DNA of 64,000 bases from Lonicera japonica (taxonomy: Eukaryota > Streptophyta > Magnoliopsida > Dipsacales > Caprifoliaceae), in the NCBI GenBank assembly GCA_021464415.1, contig CM038463.1, forward strand, positions 4,898,001 to 4,962,000, read 5' to 3'. The position numbers were made by a program, and so were the translations under genes. This document shows, piece by piece, positions 23,565 through 34,897 of the stretch. Each line of letters opens with the position of its first letter. Within the stretch, counting starts at the first letter, position 1. The notes below the pieces were generated by a model. That model searched no databases, was not told the origin of the DNA, and saw nothing but the letters and a program-made list of their open reading frames with translations.

Positions 23565-23897
23565 ATGCCTTTATACAGAGCCATATATAGATTTTTGGCA
23601 GAATCCGGTGCTTCAGAATCGTCCACCTTTATGAAGGAGAACAAACCTCTAGTTAACCAAAACATCAAGCAAACTATGGATAAAGCCAGTACTTCCAACG
23701 TTCCTCCCTCACCCAATAGCTTCGAGGCCCTTTCCTTAAGGGTGGTGAGTTTGGAAAGAGAGATCCCCGACTTGGAAAGAGAGATCCCCAAAATGGTTAG
23801 TCAAATCCAAAGTTTGGAGGAGCGCTTGGCAACCGTCATGGCAGAGCGGGATGAGCTGCAGAGAAGATTAGGAGAACGGAAAGAAAACACTACTTGA
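23565..23897 (+). CDS. Small coiled-coil protein, unknown family
   Basis: A single-exon frame of 110 residues. The TATA box is about 40 bp upstream, so the leader is very short if translation starts at 23565; an in-frame ATG at 23677 (MDKASTSNVPPSPNSF) is an alternative with a start more like neighbouring genes. The C-terminal half is heptad-like (LEREIPDLEREIPKM with a direct repeat of LEREIP, then LEERLATVMAERDELQRRL). It is probably a coiled-coil adaptor or structural protein; function is not known. Confidence 0.6.
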   Translation: MPLYRAIYRFLAESGASESSTFMKENKPLVNQNIKQTMDKASTSNVPPSPNSFEALSLRVVSLEREIPDLEREIPKMVSQIQSLEERLATVMAERDELQRRLGERKENTT

Positions 23898-24412
23898 TGG
23901 TGGTTCCCCCCATATAAATATTCTTACTGGGGACACTTTATCCTGTTTTGCTCTTCTACTGTTCAGTCCGTTCTTTTTGTTCACGCTGTAAGTGTACTTT
24001 GTTTTTGAATCGTGAAATGTTTGGCCTTCTGTATAAGTCAAGTGTAATCTTCTTCACTTAATGGAAAGCCAGTACTCTGTCTAATTTTTTTTTCTTTTTT
24101 CGGTCTACATATTCTGTCTAATTTGGGGCATTAACGTTTTTTATATTATTAACTAATACACAACCATTTTACACATTGAAGAGAGTAATATTTCAGAATT
24201 AAAAAAGAATTTAGTGATTATGAGACAAGTTTGATTAAATTTTGAAATGTGGCGTCAGTGCTAACACCAAAGTAGCATATCCTAATTCAATAAAATTTAA
24301 ATATTTCTCTATATCGAAAAATCTTAATATAATAAAATTTCTACAAAAGTAAGAGCAATCGTGACAGTAAATATTTACAAATAAAGAAGAAAAAATGTTT
24401 GAAGGCAAATCA
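23898..24412. other. Intergenic DNA
   Basis: The 3' flank of the 23565 gene and of the minus-strand gene to its right. AATAAA-like signals occur in the AT-rich part. Nothing else was identified. Confidence 0.5.
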
Positions 24413-27400
24413 TCAGCGTAGGAACTCTCCTAGTGAAGTGCCAACCACTTCATCAAACTCCTTGCCCAAGCTCTCTTTCACATCACCTAGCAACTGCCTC
24501 CTTTCAGCGGCAATAGCACCGAGTTGCCGGTCCAAAGTGCGCATCGGTTGCTCCAATTCTTGAATTTCCTTCATCAAAACACTTATCCTTGCTTCCAAAG
24601 CAACCTTCTGAGTTTCAATTTCCTCCTTCTTAAGCAGTAGTTTTTCCTCAGAGTAAAAGAGAGTATCAAGCCTATCACTTTTGCTGCGAGTGGAGAGGGA
24701 CTTCAAAAGACGAACCTTCTCCTCCAGATATGTAGTATCCAATTTGCTCGCATGCAATATGATCAAGGCGCTTTCCATTCGCTCAATGTCAAAGTCACTC
24801 AGCAGCTCAATGGCAGTATCACCCATCACACCGAAGGTGTCATTAAATATACCAAGAAGGTGTGGCCTGAGTGTTGACTGACTTGCCAAAGACCGAAAGA
24901 AGGCACGGTCCTTGGTGGAAAGTTTCTGAAGAAGGTCAACTTGCACAGTGTCTTCAATTCCATTCCACATGTAAGAAAAGTCTTACTCATCAGCGTCGAC
25001 ACCTTCTTCAGTAGAATGACCAGGTTGCTCAGTCATTCCTTCATAATCCACTAGTGGAGCAGGCAGGTGAGGGTTAAAAAAAAGGAGGGAAATCAATATG
25101 AAAAAGGTATAAGCAAAATAAATACCATGGCCACTTCCAGCTGTCGGAAGGTCGACTTGAGCAGTCTCCTCAATTTCCTTCGTCTTGTAAGAAGAATCGT
25201 CAGTTTACTCAAGCATTCCGCCAATTTCTCTTTCAATGTTGCCTTCATAAACAACTAGGGGAGCAACGTCCGTAGAGGCTGTAAAAAAAAGTAAAAATAG
25301 AAAGGAGAAAGCATGCAGCTAAGAGTTAAAAAAAAAGGTGAGAAAGCAATATCAAAATGTATAAGCAAATTCCCACCTGTTGGAATGCCGACTTGCGCAG
25401 TCTCCTCAAATTCCTTCCTCTTATAAGAATCCGCAGGAGTATCTGAATTCCCACCGTCGCCGGAAGAATGATTATGTCCCTCACTGAGGCCAGCCGACAC
25501 ATTGCCACCGTAGACAGAATTGTCATCATGTCCCTCAATCAGGCCAGTAGTCCCACCTTCATTACGGCCTTCTGAAACAACCAGTTCAGCAATAGTACGA
25601 GAATTTTTCCGCACAAGGACGCAAGCACCCTCTTCTTTCGACTAAAAAAAAGGAGGGATAACAATCAGATGAGAGCATCTCCAATAGCAATGTATAAAAA
25701 CATGTGGACTAATAAATAATTGACATTTGGTTGATAAAAATTTGTTTTACAAATAAATTATACACATTGTCAGTTTTTGCTCCAATGGTTCGTACTTATA
25801 ATTAAAGGGTCATTTTAAGTACCTCATTTCCAACGAAAGAAAGGAAAATTCATATACCTCCGACAAATGAACTTCCACTTCACTTGCTATTTCCTTCTCT
25901 CCTTCGGCGCCCTCACAATGTTTTCCACCGAGGTCATCTTCAGTCTGACCGGCAATGGAAGAAACTTTCTGGCTGGCTGCCTCCTTTAAAGCTTTGACCA
26001 ATTCCGACAAGGGCACTTCATCATCAGGGAAAGTTTGCGACAATTTTCGGCGTTTGTCGGCCTCCATGGATACAAAAGTAGAGGCATCTGCGTCCCTACT
26101 CTTTTGTTTCCGTTTGGAACGCCCGGAAGGAGCAATTCTGTTGCCCTTGGGAACATTCTCTGCTATGTCCTTAATAAAACGGCTCCGATGTCCTCTCCAT
26201 TGCCCTTCAACTGGAAATTCTCTCAAACGGCGGAGCGTAGTTTCCGGTATTTTCACCATATCAGAAGATGCCACTTCGGGATCACTCTGAACGAATTTAA
26301 TTATTTCGGCGGCTTGTAGATGCCAAAACAAAGAATAGTTAATGGTTTTCCTACCAATGGAAGTACTATCAGCAATCACGAAGGGTTCATCAAGCCGAAT
26401 ACATCTCTCCAGTGCTAACCTCCTAGTAAAAGCGGTCCATGCGAAATCGTGCATGCCCGAGAGAATTTCGATTTTTGCATAAGGGGCAGGAGGCGTAGGA
26501 ACCACCTGGTCCCAGCCAAATTGCCTTGCAACTCTGTGAGGGTTGTAAGCCGCTGCAGAAGTCTCCAGTTCATTCAAAACAGGTACACAGCAGCGAAGAA
26601 CACAAGCAAGGGTCTTGCCGATGGTTTCACGATAAAACTGTTTGGCGCTAATTCCCGGAATATTCCTATACGACTGAACTGTTGGACCGAAGAAATCGTG
26701 GTGAAAAAATACAGTCTTCTGATATGGCCTGAAGACAAAGTCACTTTCAACATCGATGAAATCTCCCAAATTGTTTAAGGACGAAACACCGTTCCACCGT
26801 AAGAACCTCAAAGGTCCTCTCTCTTCGTTGCCTTCGGCATTAACATTTAGAGGGGGAAAGGGCTTCGGGGTAGGAGCGTATTTGGGAAAACGTTCATAAA
26901 TGAAAGGGAGCAGAATCATTATGGGCGCATAGCTGCCAATCGCATACCGACCCATTGAACGGCGAAAATCGGAATGGGCTCGATCGAGCCAGCTATAAAG
27001 ATTGCCCAGCATAAAAGCGGCCAAAGGAACGTCACAACCTGAGGCCAGTTGAACAGCAAGAGGCACAAGAAGCTTTCGGGGGGCTTCAGAGGGCTTACCG
27101 GGCGAAATAACTCGCGAAAGAAACATAGTCAAATAAGCGGCCAGATGCCACTTATGGTTACACAACTCCGATGTTTTAACCGTAGGAGTTGTGCTGCTTG
27201 AACCCGCCTTCTTAGACTTCCCCTTGGCACCACCGTCAATATGACCAAACACATGTCTGACCCAGGTTCCGAAAGTAATTTTCTTTGACTTCTTTCCATT
27301 ATCGTCAATCAGATTGCCAGCTTCCGTGTACCAGCGGTCAAACATGTCAAGAGCCTCCTTCATTCCACCAATGGATTTTTTGTCATAAGGGTGCTTGGTT

Positions 27401-27951
27401 AAGGGGGCTAACCCAAATAGCTGATAAATATCTTCTAGTGTAATTGTGAATTCGCCTCAACCCGTGATAAAAGTATGAGTATCACAGCTCCACCGTGAAA
27501 TTAGGGTTATCAGAGAATTAACAACCGCGTCCTTTTTCTCAAAGTGAAAAGAACGAAAAGCCTCCACTAAATGATAAATACCTGCTTTCATCAACAGGAC
27601 GCGATATGTGGAATTATTAAGGATGGAATCGGTCCACACTTCCCAGTTGTTGGTGGTTCCGCTGTAAGCATCGAATATAAGCAAAGAGTACGGGAAATCA
27701 CCACGATCTAAGGCGAAGCGTAGAACAGAAGAAGGGGGAATGAAAGAACCTTTCTCAGGCTCTAAATCGATTTTGGGAGAAGGAACATCGGGATTAAAAG
27801 GAGCAACTTCGGATGGATCATTATTTGTGCCATCACAATCGATCAGATCATCCATGATAGTCTCGCAAGCATGAAAGAAGGGAGCAGACCTCCAACAGTT
27901 GGGTGGAGGAACATTCGGAACGTGATCTTTAGATAAAGGAATGTTGGCCAT
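24413..27951 (-). pseudogene. Plant mobile domain (aminotransferase-like) gene with nonsense codons
   Basis: The start is read at 27951 (MANIPLSKDHVP). Exon 1 runs to 25858 (698 codons, donor GAG|GTATAT) and carries the plant mobile domain: LEDIYQLFGLAPL, then HKWHLAAYLTMFLSRV, then AIGSYAPIMILLPFIYERFP. This domain occurs both in plant transposons and in host proteins such as MAIN and MAIL1. An in-frame TGA at 27457-27459 (TFITG*GEFTI) sits where the family has Trp, so TGG to TGA is likely. Exon 2 is 25641-25377 (88 codons plus one base). The last part, 24970-24413, is a long coiled coil (LEARISVLMKEIQELEQPM). Between them, 25278-25000 holds duplicated exons with in-frame TAA. The product would be truncated at 164 residues unless read through. 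Confidence 0.8.
25000..25278 (-). repeat. Duplicated exon copies in the plant mobile domain gene
   Basis: Two stretches resemble the C-terminal half of exon 2. Copy A (25278-25125) starts after a clean acceptor and reads VVYEGNIEREIGGMLE, stop, then SYKTKEIEETAQVDL. Copy B (about 25060-24940) reads VDYEGMTEQPGHS, stop at the same relative place, then the final exon. GAGTAA at both stops may also be a splice donor (GA|GTAA). Copy B lacks an obvious acceptor AG. Confidence 0.55.
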
Positions 27952-29562
27952 TACGAATAAAACTATTCGGAAACAGAAGAATTTCAACGAGAACAAATTT
28001 TTATCAATTTTAGGGTTCGTTTGGTCTGGGTTTTTTTTCTTTTTTTCTTTTTTTCGACCGACCAATGAAGACGTAGAAAACTTTGAATGATGAAAAACCA
28101 GTACCTACATATTAGGTATTGTGCAAAAGGAAGTATCGAAGTAGTAGGAGAGAAGCGGGAAACAAAAGTGAAATAAGAGGTGGCAGAAGATGTAAAACAA
28201 AAAAATTGTTTAACGCATCTCCCGCAAAAATGGACTTTTAACTTGTACAAGTGGCAAAAAAAAAAAATTCTTGCTGGAGGACTCTTAAAAAATATTGTAA
28301 AGTAGGTAGTAAATTTATAGTATTAAAATTAAATAAGGGTATGTTATTTTCACGTGATTTACGTAATTTGAGACTCTAGTAGAAAAATAATATAACTTCA
28401 GTTGTAAAAATTTTAAAAAATTTTTACAAAAAAAAAATGCTAGGATTGATATTCAACATGTGTTAAAATCTTATTATTTTAAAATTTACACTACCATTGG
28501 ATATGCACTAAAAAAGGAAACAAATAAAGGTTGGGTGCTCACGCGCCCAATTACAACGGGCCCACAACCTGACATAATCACATAAAAAAGCTAGTCGTCT
28601 CAAAGAAGACAGACTGGGTGCTCACGCGCCCCATTGCAGTCTTTGCATTTAATGCAAAGATTCAAAATCATTGCGCATATCTGCCTTTCTATTTTTTTTT
28701 TTAACAAGATATTGATATATTGGGACCCACCGGAAAAAAAAATGGTGGTGGCAAAATTGGATGGGTCATGGTGTCCCAATAACAAAACGGCACGTGTCCA
28801 TTATTATTATTATTTTTTAATCTATTTCAATCAAATGAACAAATGAAAAAGAAATTAATTTTAACCAAAGAGTGGACACCCGTAGAAGTGATTAAGTATT
28901 GTGCATGTGAATTTTTTATTAAAAAATTGACATCAACTTTCTTTCATTCATTGACAGTTTTGTTTTTCTTTCTTTTTTATTCAAAATAAAAAGTTTAAAT
29001 TTATATATTTTTCTGAAAGAGGAAAAAATTCCTCCTTATATTATATTTTACTAATTCGAGTGTTAATATCCAACTCCTTATTTATATTGATTCAATATTT
29101 TATTTTTAAACTTTTCTTAAATTTAAAGTGTAAAAACTAATATTTTGTTTTTAAGATTTGTAAATATTTATCATATCTAGAATTTATTTTTCTCATGATC
29201 ATATGGAATTTCAAACCAAAAATTATAAAATTGATGTTAATAAAAAATTATTGTGCTATAGGCACAGACAAAGCCATCATTAAATTAGAAGTCGTTGATA
29301 GGTGAATTGAAAGGCAATGATAACCTACGCGGATGAAGTAACGTTACAGGAAGCCCGTATGACGGTTACACAGGCAGAATTAATTTAATTAATTTACTGA
29401 TCTCCTCTTGGTTATCGTGCATCTCTTCGGTTTCCAGAGTGACACCCTAGTATATAATGATGGCCCTAGTATATAATTCCGACTACCATTCACAATTCAA
29501 ACAACCCACAAACTTCCTTCTTTTCTCTACTTTCACTTTCTCTCTCCCCTAAGATAGCGATC
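27952..29562. other. Intergenic DNA with a short direct repeat and a palindrome
   Basis: TGGGTGCTCACGCGCCC at 28533-28549 recurs at 28615-28631. TCTTTGCATTTAATGCAAAGA at about 28639-28659 is a near-perfect palindrome, and GGCACGTGTCC at about 28790 is a G-box. These lie upstream of the minus-strand plant mobile domain gene. From about 29128 the sequence is duplicated after the gap. No gene was seen. Confidence 0.5.
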
Positions 29563-29844
29563 ATGTCAACAAGTCCAGTCACTCCTTCGGATATTCATGT
29601 CAAGCGTGCCCAGTATATAAAATTTCTCGATGGACTTTCGGATGAATGGGCTTCCGAAAACAAAAAACTTCGAGAGCTAACTGAGAAAGAGAACCCGAAT
29701 GCTTCAGACGAAGAACGTGACGAGTTCGATAAAAAAATGAACGATGTCTTATTGAAAATAGATGGGCTGATTCAGAAGAGGCGGAAGAGAACAGACGAGA
29801 TGGATGCATTGGAACTCATGTGGGAGAATAGTAGGAAAAAATAA
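29563..29844 (+). CDS. Small charged helical protein (MSTSP type)
   Basis: A single-exon frame of 93 residues starting MSTSPVTPSD. The rest is Glu/Lys-rich and predicted helical (KRAQYIKFLDGL, then DEFDKKMNDVLLKIDGLI). The promoter has TATA-like GTATATAATT at about 29467 and the block GACTACCATTCACAA at 29480, which the 36387 gene also has (GACTGCCATTCACAA). This and the similar start suggest a distant paralog pair. No family is recognised. A frameshifted copy lies at 58591. Confidence 0.65.
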   Translation: MSTSPVTPSDIHVKRAQYIKFLDGLSDEWASENKKLRELTEKENPNASDEERDEFDKKMNDVLLKIDGLIQKRRKRTDEMDALELMWENSRKK

Positions 29845-30490
29845 ATGTTTTTTTCTTTTTTTTAATGGTCCGCTATGTATTACTTGTTTTTTAATTATTA
29901 ATGAAAATTATCAGTAGTTTCGAGAATCTCTGGTTAAGGAGGGTGAACATCTAATTCAGTAGCCTGCAGCCATTTTGTCCGAAATTGTTTTAAAAAACAA
30001 AAAACAAATGTTTCCCAACCATGAACTTATAGGAAATGCTTTTTAACCCACTGAACATCGTTTTACACAATAATTTTAGGGTGATTTTATTTCTGTCCAC
30101 CATATCTCGAAGTTAATCCGCGTTATTAAGTTAATCCACGTAGCCTATTAAATTAATCCACGATTGTGGATAAACTGAAAAAAAATATATTATTGATTCA
30201 ATTTTATAAATATTATTTATTAATGATTTCATTTTAAAAAATCCACTAGATGTAATGCTATAAATTAATTCCGCCCAGTTTTGTAATATTGTATGTTTTT
30301 GATAAATAATGAATGTAAAGTACTTGTATCAATACAATTTTAACAAATTAAGGAAAATATATTCTAATTAGGAAACTACTTTTAAAAGTAAATATATTTA
30401 AAGGAAGTATATTCTAGTTAGGAAACTATCTTTTAAAATAAATATATTTGAAGGATTATTAATTGGTGGATAGAAATAAAATTACCCTAA
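29845..30490. other. AT-rich intergenic DNA
   Basis: It contains a direct repeat of AAGTATATTCTAGTTAGGAAACTA (short form near 30360 and 30410). The whole stretch is repeated, with indels, at about 58885-59560. No gene was seen. Confidence 0.55.
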
Positions 30491-30690
30491 TTTTAAAATA
30501 GTAATAAATGTAAACTTGTGAGTTCCAACAGTATTAATTAGTTGCAGTATGCAATAGGTTTACATGCCCAATCAGATATTACTAACTTAAATCGTTGCTT
30601 TCGATTAGCCACACAATGGAAACAGTTCGAAAACCCATAAAAATCATCGGGAACGGTTGATGGGGACTTTAAAGTCCCAATATAAATCCC
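30491..30690 (+). promoter_or_regulatory. Promoter region of the 30826 gene
   Basis: 30491-30576 is the module shared with the 15458 gene. A perfect 16-bp palindrome, GGGACTTTAAAGTCCC, is at 30663-30678, followed directly by the TATA box ATATAAAT (30680-30687). The ATG is about 140 bp further on. The palindrome could bind a dimeric factor; none is named from sequence. Confidence 0.6.
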
Positions 30691-30825
30691 TGCGCATTAA
30701 AGTATAGCCTTCCACATTACGTACATCATTAAATTACTAGTCTTTCCTATTGTATTTAAATAGATTCTACAAGCAATAAAATTATTTGCAACACATATAC
30801 CTCTGATACGAAAAACCTGTTTCCA

Positions 30826-31275
30826 ATGACTTCACCAATCAAAAAAGCCAAGTTTGATCAAACAGATGCTTTCTCAGGAGATCATCCAAAAATGAAGGCT
30901 GACGTCCAAAATCCTCCAACTTACTACAAATCCCCTCCCCCACCACAAACTGCAGCAAAAGATATTCTTAATGATTGGCCCGAGAACCTAGCAGAGCCGT
31001 ATGATCCAACGGCTATAGAGGAACCGGACGGAGACACCGATGAAGCAAGCGATGAAGAAAGCGATGAGAAGCGACGGATAAAGGCAATGATTACTATCTT
31101 TATGGAGACAGTTGATGACCATCAAAAGGGCATGGTGCACTGCCCAGTTTGCTACGCAACTGGCAACCGCAAGCGCCTCAACGGGTTAAGAACTTTATCA
31201 TCCCATGCAGCAGGGACAAAGAAGAAAATAAGATTCCACAGGGATCTGAAGGGCCGTCTCGATGATCTTCTCTGA
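30826..31275 (+). CDS. Small protein with XS-type zinc finger
   Basis: A single-exon gene of 149 residues. It begins MTSPIKKAKFDQ, an S-P-x-K-K motif like those in the 20645 and 35290 proteins. Residues 30-80 are Pro- then Asp/Glu-rich and disordered. Residues 103-149 contain CPVC (C106, C109), SSHAAG (H127) and FHRDL (H138), which fits the zf-XS finger found in SGS3 and other plant RNA-silencing proteins; there is no XS domain after it. An identical protein is encoded at 59889. A link to RNA silencing is inference from the finger alone. Confidence 0.7.
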   Translation: MTSPIKKAKFDQTDAFSGDHPKMKADVQNPPTYYKSPPPPQTAAKDILNDWPENLAEPYDPTAIEEPDGDTDEASDEESDEKRRIKAMITIFMETVDDHQKGMVHCPVCYATGNRKRLNGLRTLSSHAAGTKKKIRFHRDLKGRLDDLL

Positions 31276-31375
31276 TGGCAAGGGGTTGGAAGAACGAGGA
31301 ATAGGTGTTGATGAATGCTTCATAAGAGGGAAGTCTTTTTTTTTTTTTTTTTTTTGGTAGGGTTGTGAAGTTTTT

Positions 31376-32165
31376 TTGGTGTAATGGCTTAATGGCATTT
31401 TTAACTATGGGTTTAATGGCATTTTTTAGAACTGAAGAGTACACTATGGGTTTAATGGCATTTTTAACGAATGTAAATATTTTATAAAACATATATTTTC
31501 CTTAGGGTTGATCCTTCGGCAAACCCATAGTTATCCCACCGAATGATGGGTGCTCCTTCGGCAAGTAGAGTCTTTTTTATATACATTTGCAAAAACAACG
31601 GTAACCTATTAAATAATAGTTAAGAAATGACGGGAACTTAATGGAGATTCGAACTGACTTTAAGCATTCGAACTTAAAAGATTACACTACGGGTTTAATG
31701 GCTTTTTTAACTAAAGTAACTATTTTATTAATGTCTGTTGTTCCTGCGGGTGGGTCCTTTGGCAAACCCATAGTTATCCCACCGAATGATGGGTGCTCCT
31801 TCGGCAAGTAAAGTCTTTTTTATATACATTTGCAAAAACAACGGTAACCTATTAAATAATAGTTAAGAAATGACTGGAACTTAATGGAGATTCGAACTGA
31901 CTTTAAGCATTCGAACTTAAAAGATTACACTACGGGTTTTATGGCTTTTTTAACTAATGTAAATATTTTATAAAATGTCTCTTGTTCCTGCGGGTGGATC
32001 CTTCGGCAAACAATTAGTTATCCCATCGAAGGATGGATGATCCTTCGGCAATTAGAGTCTTTTTTATATACATTTGCAAAAACAACGGTTACCCTAAATA
32101 ATAATAGTTCATAAATAACTGGGACTTTAGCATTGGAACTTAAGATTACACTATGGGTTTAATTT
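31376..32165 (+). repeat. Tandem array of a ~243-bp unit (forward copies)
   Basis: CCTTCGGCAAACCCATAGTTATCC followed by CACCGAATGATGGGTGCTCC (shortened) marks units at about 31506, 31748 and 31991, a period of about 242. Each unit continues with TACATTTGCAAAAACAACGGT, a CATTCGAACTTAAAAGATTAC block, TTTAATGGCTTTTTTAACTAA and TGTTCCTGCGGGTGG. A partial unit with GGGTTTAATGGCATTTTT repeats precedes it. The same unit appears inverted at 35822-36212. Confidence 0.9.
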
Positions 32166-32328
32166 TAATTTGAAAAAAAATGAAGAAATGACGAAGTAAT
32201 ATTGTGCAATAAAAATGTAATGTAGATATATAAACAAAATAATGCTTTCTCAAAATGTAATATACATAGATGCATTAACATGTCTACGAAAAAAAGAAGG
32301 CGCTAAATTAAGACGAAAAAAAATATTA

Positions 32329-34897
32329 TTAATTTTTGTTTGACTTCGTCCCTCCTCCATTGGTTGGGCAATTTCTTGAATCGTGGCCTGTTCCATGACA
32401 TCTCTTGCAATATCTTGGCTTAATAGTCGTTGTACTTTTCCTTTTTCCACGTTGAGATGATTGAGTAGGTCTGCCTTTGGTTGGAACAATTGCTGGGTCT
32501 TTAATACCCAATGTGGCAGAGTTTTGGTCCCTTGATATAGGATCATCTCCTTTTTCTTTCGCCATTTTTTGCAACTCAACTACTAACACAGTCATAGCCT
32601 TCATTGCCATATTGAATGCTTTGCTTGATTTGGTAGTGTAGAATGCGACCAAATTACTCTGCGTGCTAATGCCACCATACCTGGTGTTCTCTACGACATC
32701 CGGATGAGGGCATTTTCTCTCCGAACCTACTGATGACGGATCAATGATTTTTGCATCCCTTAACCACCTCCTCTTTACTAAATATTCTGGGAAGTCAGCC
32801 TTGTTCAAATGCTTCATGACTGAAAAAATATGTCTACATGGTATTCCTTTAGTTTCATACCAATAGCACTCACATCTGACGTCATCCCCATCATGAGAGT
32901 AAAGAACCTTACGCTTTGAATCATTGCGCATGTACTTTGTCACTACGCAAACATCGTAGTTAGGTAATTCTGTCCGTTCTAAAACAATGTATTTATCAGC
33001 ACGTAGAATCTGAGCCCTCACCCGATGAAATATCTCTCTAGTGAAAATTGAACAGGCCTGTTCCTCAAGCAACTCCATGTTGGTCCGATCAAGGACAGCT
33101 TCTGTCATGTTTGTTCTAAAGTCTTCTCTCATATCATGGTAACGTAAAGCAGCTAAACCATTGTCGCAATGTCTAAGAAACATCCACAATGGTATATCCT
33201 CTTCTAAATCCTTTTTGAGAAAAGCATTCATAGACTCACACCTGCCGGTTGCTCTACTCCCACCAAAATAATGACCACGAAGAAAAGAATCTGCCCACAT
33301 ATGCCTAGTCATGTACTGTGCCTCCAACCAATCATTCTCAAGTAATTCGTGTTTGGCCTTCATTTTGTTCCACTCTTCTTCCCACTGATTATCTGAGTAG
33401 TACCTGTTGAGAAGACAGAATGAAAAAAAAAAAGTGTAAATATATTGATCGTTCGGAGTAACAATTATTTACCTGAATATTAATCTCTTGAAATCTTCGC
33501 AGAATCCAGCTTTATGTATATGTTGTATCGAGTTTTTTATTATGTGCCATGAGCATATACGATGCACAACACCTGGCATGGTCTCTTCTAGTGCCTTGTT
33601 CATGGATCGACAACCATCAGTTAAAACTGTATCAGGTTGCTTTCCATCCATACATTCTAAAAATGTCTCTAATATCCATGTATACGTTTCAGCCAACTCG
33701 TTTTGTAGTAAAGCAAAACCAAATACACAGGTTCTATCGTGATTGTTTGACCCCAATAGAACTACCAATGGTTTTCCATACCTACAAAAAAATTACAAAT
33801 TAAGAAAAACGTGTGGATTTTATTATGAATGTAAATAATTTGGCATGAGCTTGGAACTCGTACCTGTTAGTTTTATATGTGGAATCGAAAGATAAACAGT
33901 CACCAAATAACTGATAGTCGACTTTACACGCTCCATCCGCCCAAAACAAATTTGTCAACCTCCCTTCCTCGTCAGTGGCATGCTTGTAGAAGAATTCAGG
34001 ATCTGGTCCCTTTTTTGATTCTAAATAACCCATTGCCGTAGATGTATCACAATCACTCCAAGCACCATATTTTTGCCTCACCCCCCTATACAAGTCAGGT
34101 TTGATACACCCTACCTTCTGCCAACCTCCGTGTTGTTCTACCATATATTGCCAAATGTGGCAAGTCCTTATTCCAGACCTTTTCATCAACATTGCTTGTT
34201 CCCTATCTGCTTCATTTAATTTTTAGCTGGATCTAAGAAATGGTTTTTGGTGGGATAAGGCTAAGGAATGGTTGTGATGTGTCCTAAGACATTTAACAAA
34301 CCATGTGCCATCTTCTTTATTTCTGTTTATTCTAAATGAAGCCCTGCAACCTGTCCTAGTTATATTTCTTGGCTCCCTAGTCCTACGTTCAAGATATTGA
34401 TATTTATTCTCTCTATATCCTTCATTTGAACACACCCAACTTCTAATTATACACTCACCTACTGAGTTTCTCCTTTTAATTTTCTTACGAATGCTAAACC
34501 CCATTATTTTTGAGTACATATGGTAGAATGTTTCAGCTTGTTCCATTGTAACGAACTCTTTATCGACTAAGTCATCATCTTGTATGTCTTCCGGTGCTTT
34601 ATCAATGCACAAATACGTCATTAATTCTTCCCACACCGTAACATCTGGATCTGTCCATTCTAATAACTGTTGCTTATCTTTTTGAGGTTGATCTTCACCA
34701 TCTTCATTTTCACCTTCAGCTTCCATGTTAGAAGATTTATCTTCTGAAATCTGTTCTTTTGCCTTTTCGGTTTCAGCAATATGCGTCAACACTCTGCTGT
34801 TGCTTAGAAAATCATCATCATCTTCACATAAGTTAATGGCTCCCTCATTTTGGTTTAGAAGATTGAATGTAGATGCAGAACTAACTGAATGTTCCAT
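32329..34897 (-). pseudogene. FAR1/FRS-like MULE transposase with one premature stop
   Basis: Exons 34897-33864, 33781-33473 and 33403-32329 join in frame for 805 codons. The order is: FAR1 DNA-binding (WRKY-GCM1) finger at about 115-211 (FYHMYSKIMGFSIR, WVC, GCRASF, HHNH); MULE transposase core with FDSTY (D about 338) and VLTDGC; the W-x-x-x-Y region; a SWIM finger CECYWYETKGIPCRH; and a C-terminal knuckle CKRCHGTGHDSRNCP. The in-frame TAA at 34223-34225 (LRSS*KLNEADR) separates finger from transposase; all else is open. FHY3/FAR1 are domesticated MULE transposases; the knuckle and the repeat setting fit a transposon copy more than a light-signalling factor. Confidence 0.88.

Noticed and set aside
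25955..26778. Plus-strand frames of 94-111 codons opposite the plant mobile domain gene
   Set aside because: They are antisense shadows of a well-supported minus-strand coding region.
31376..32165. Repeat array as CRISPR
   Set aside because: Units are about 243 bp with no short repeat-spacer pattern, and the genome is eukaryotic.
32250..32579. 109-codon frame overlapping the end of the FAR1-like gene
   Set aside because: It is the out-of-frame shadow of the zinc-knuckle exon.
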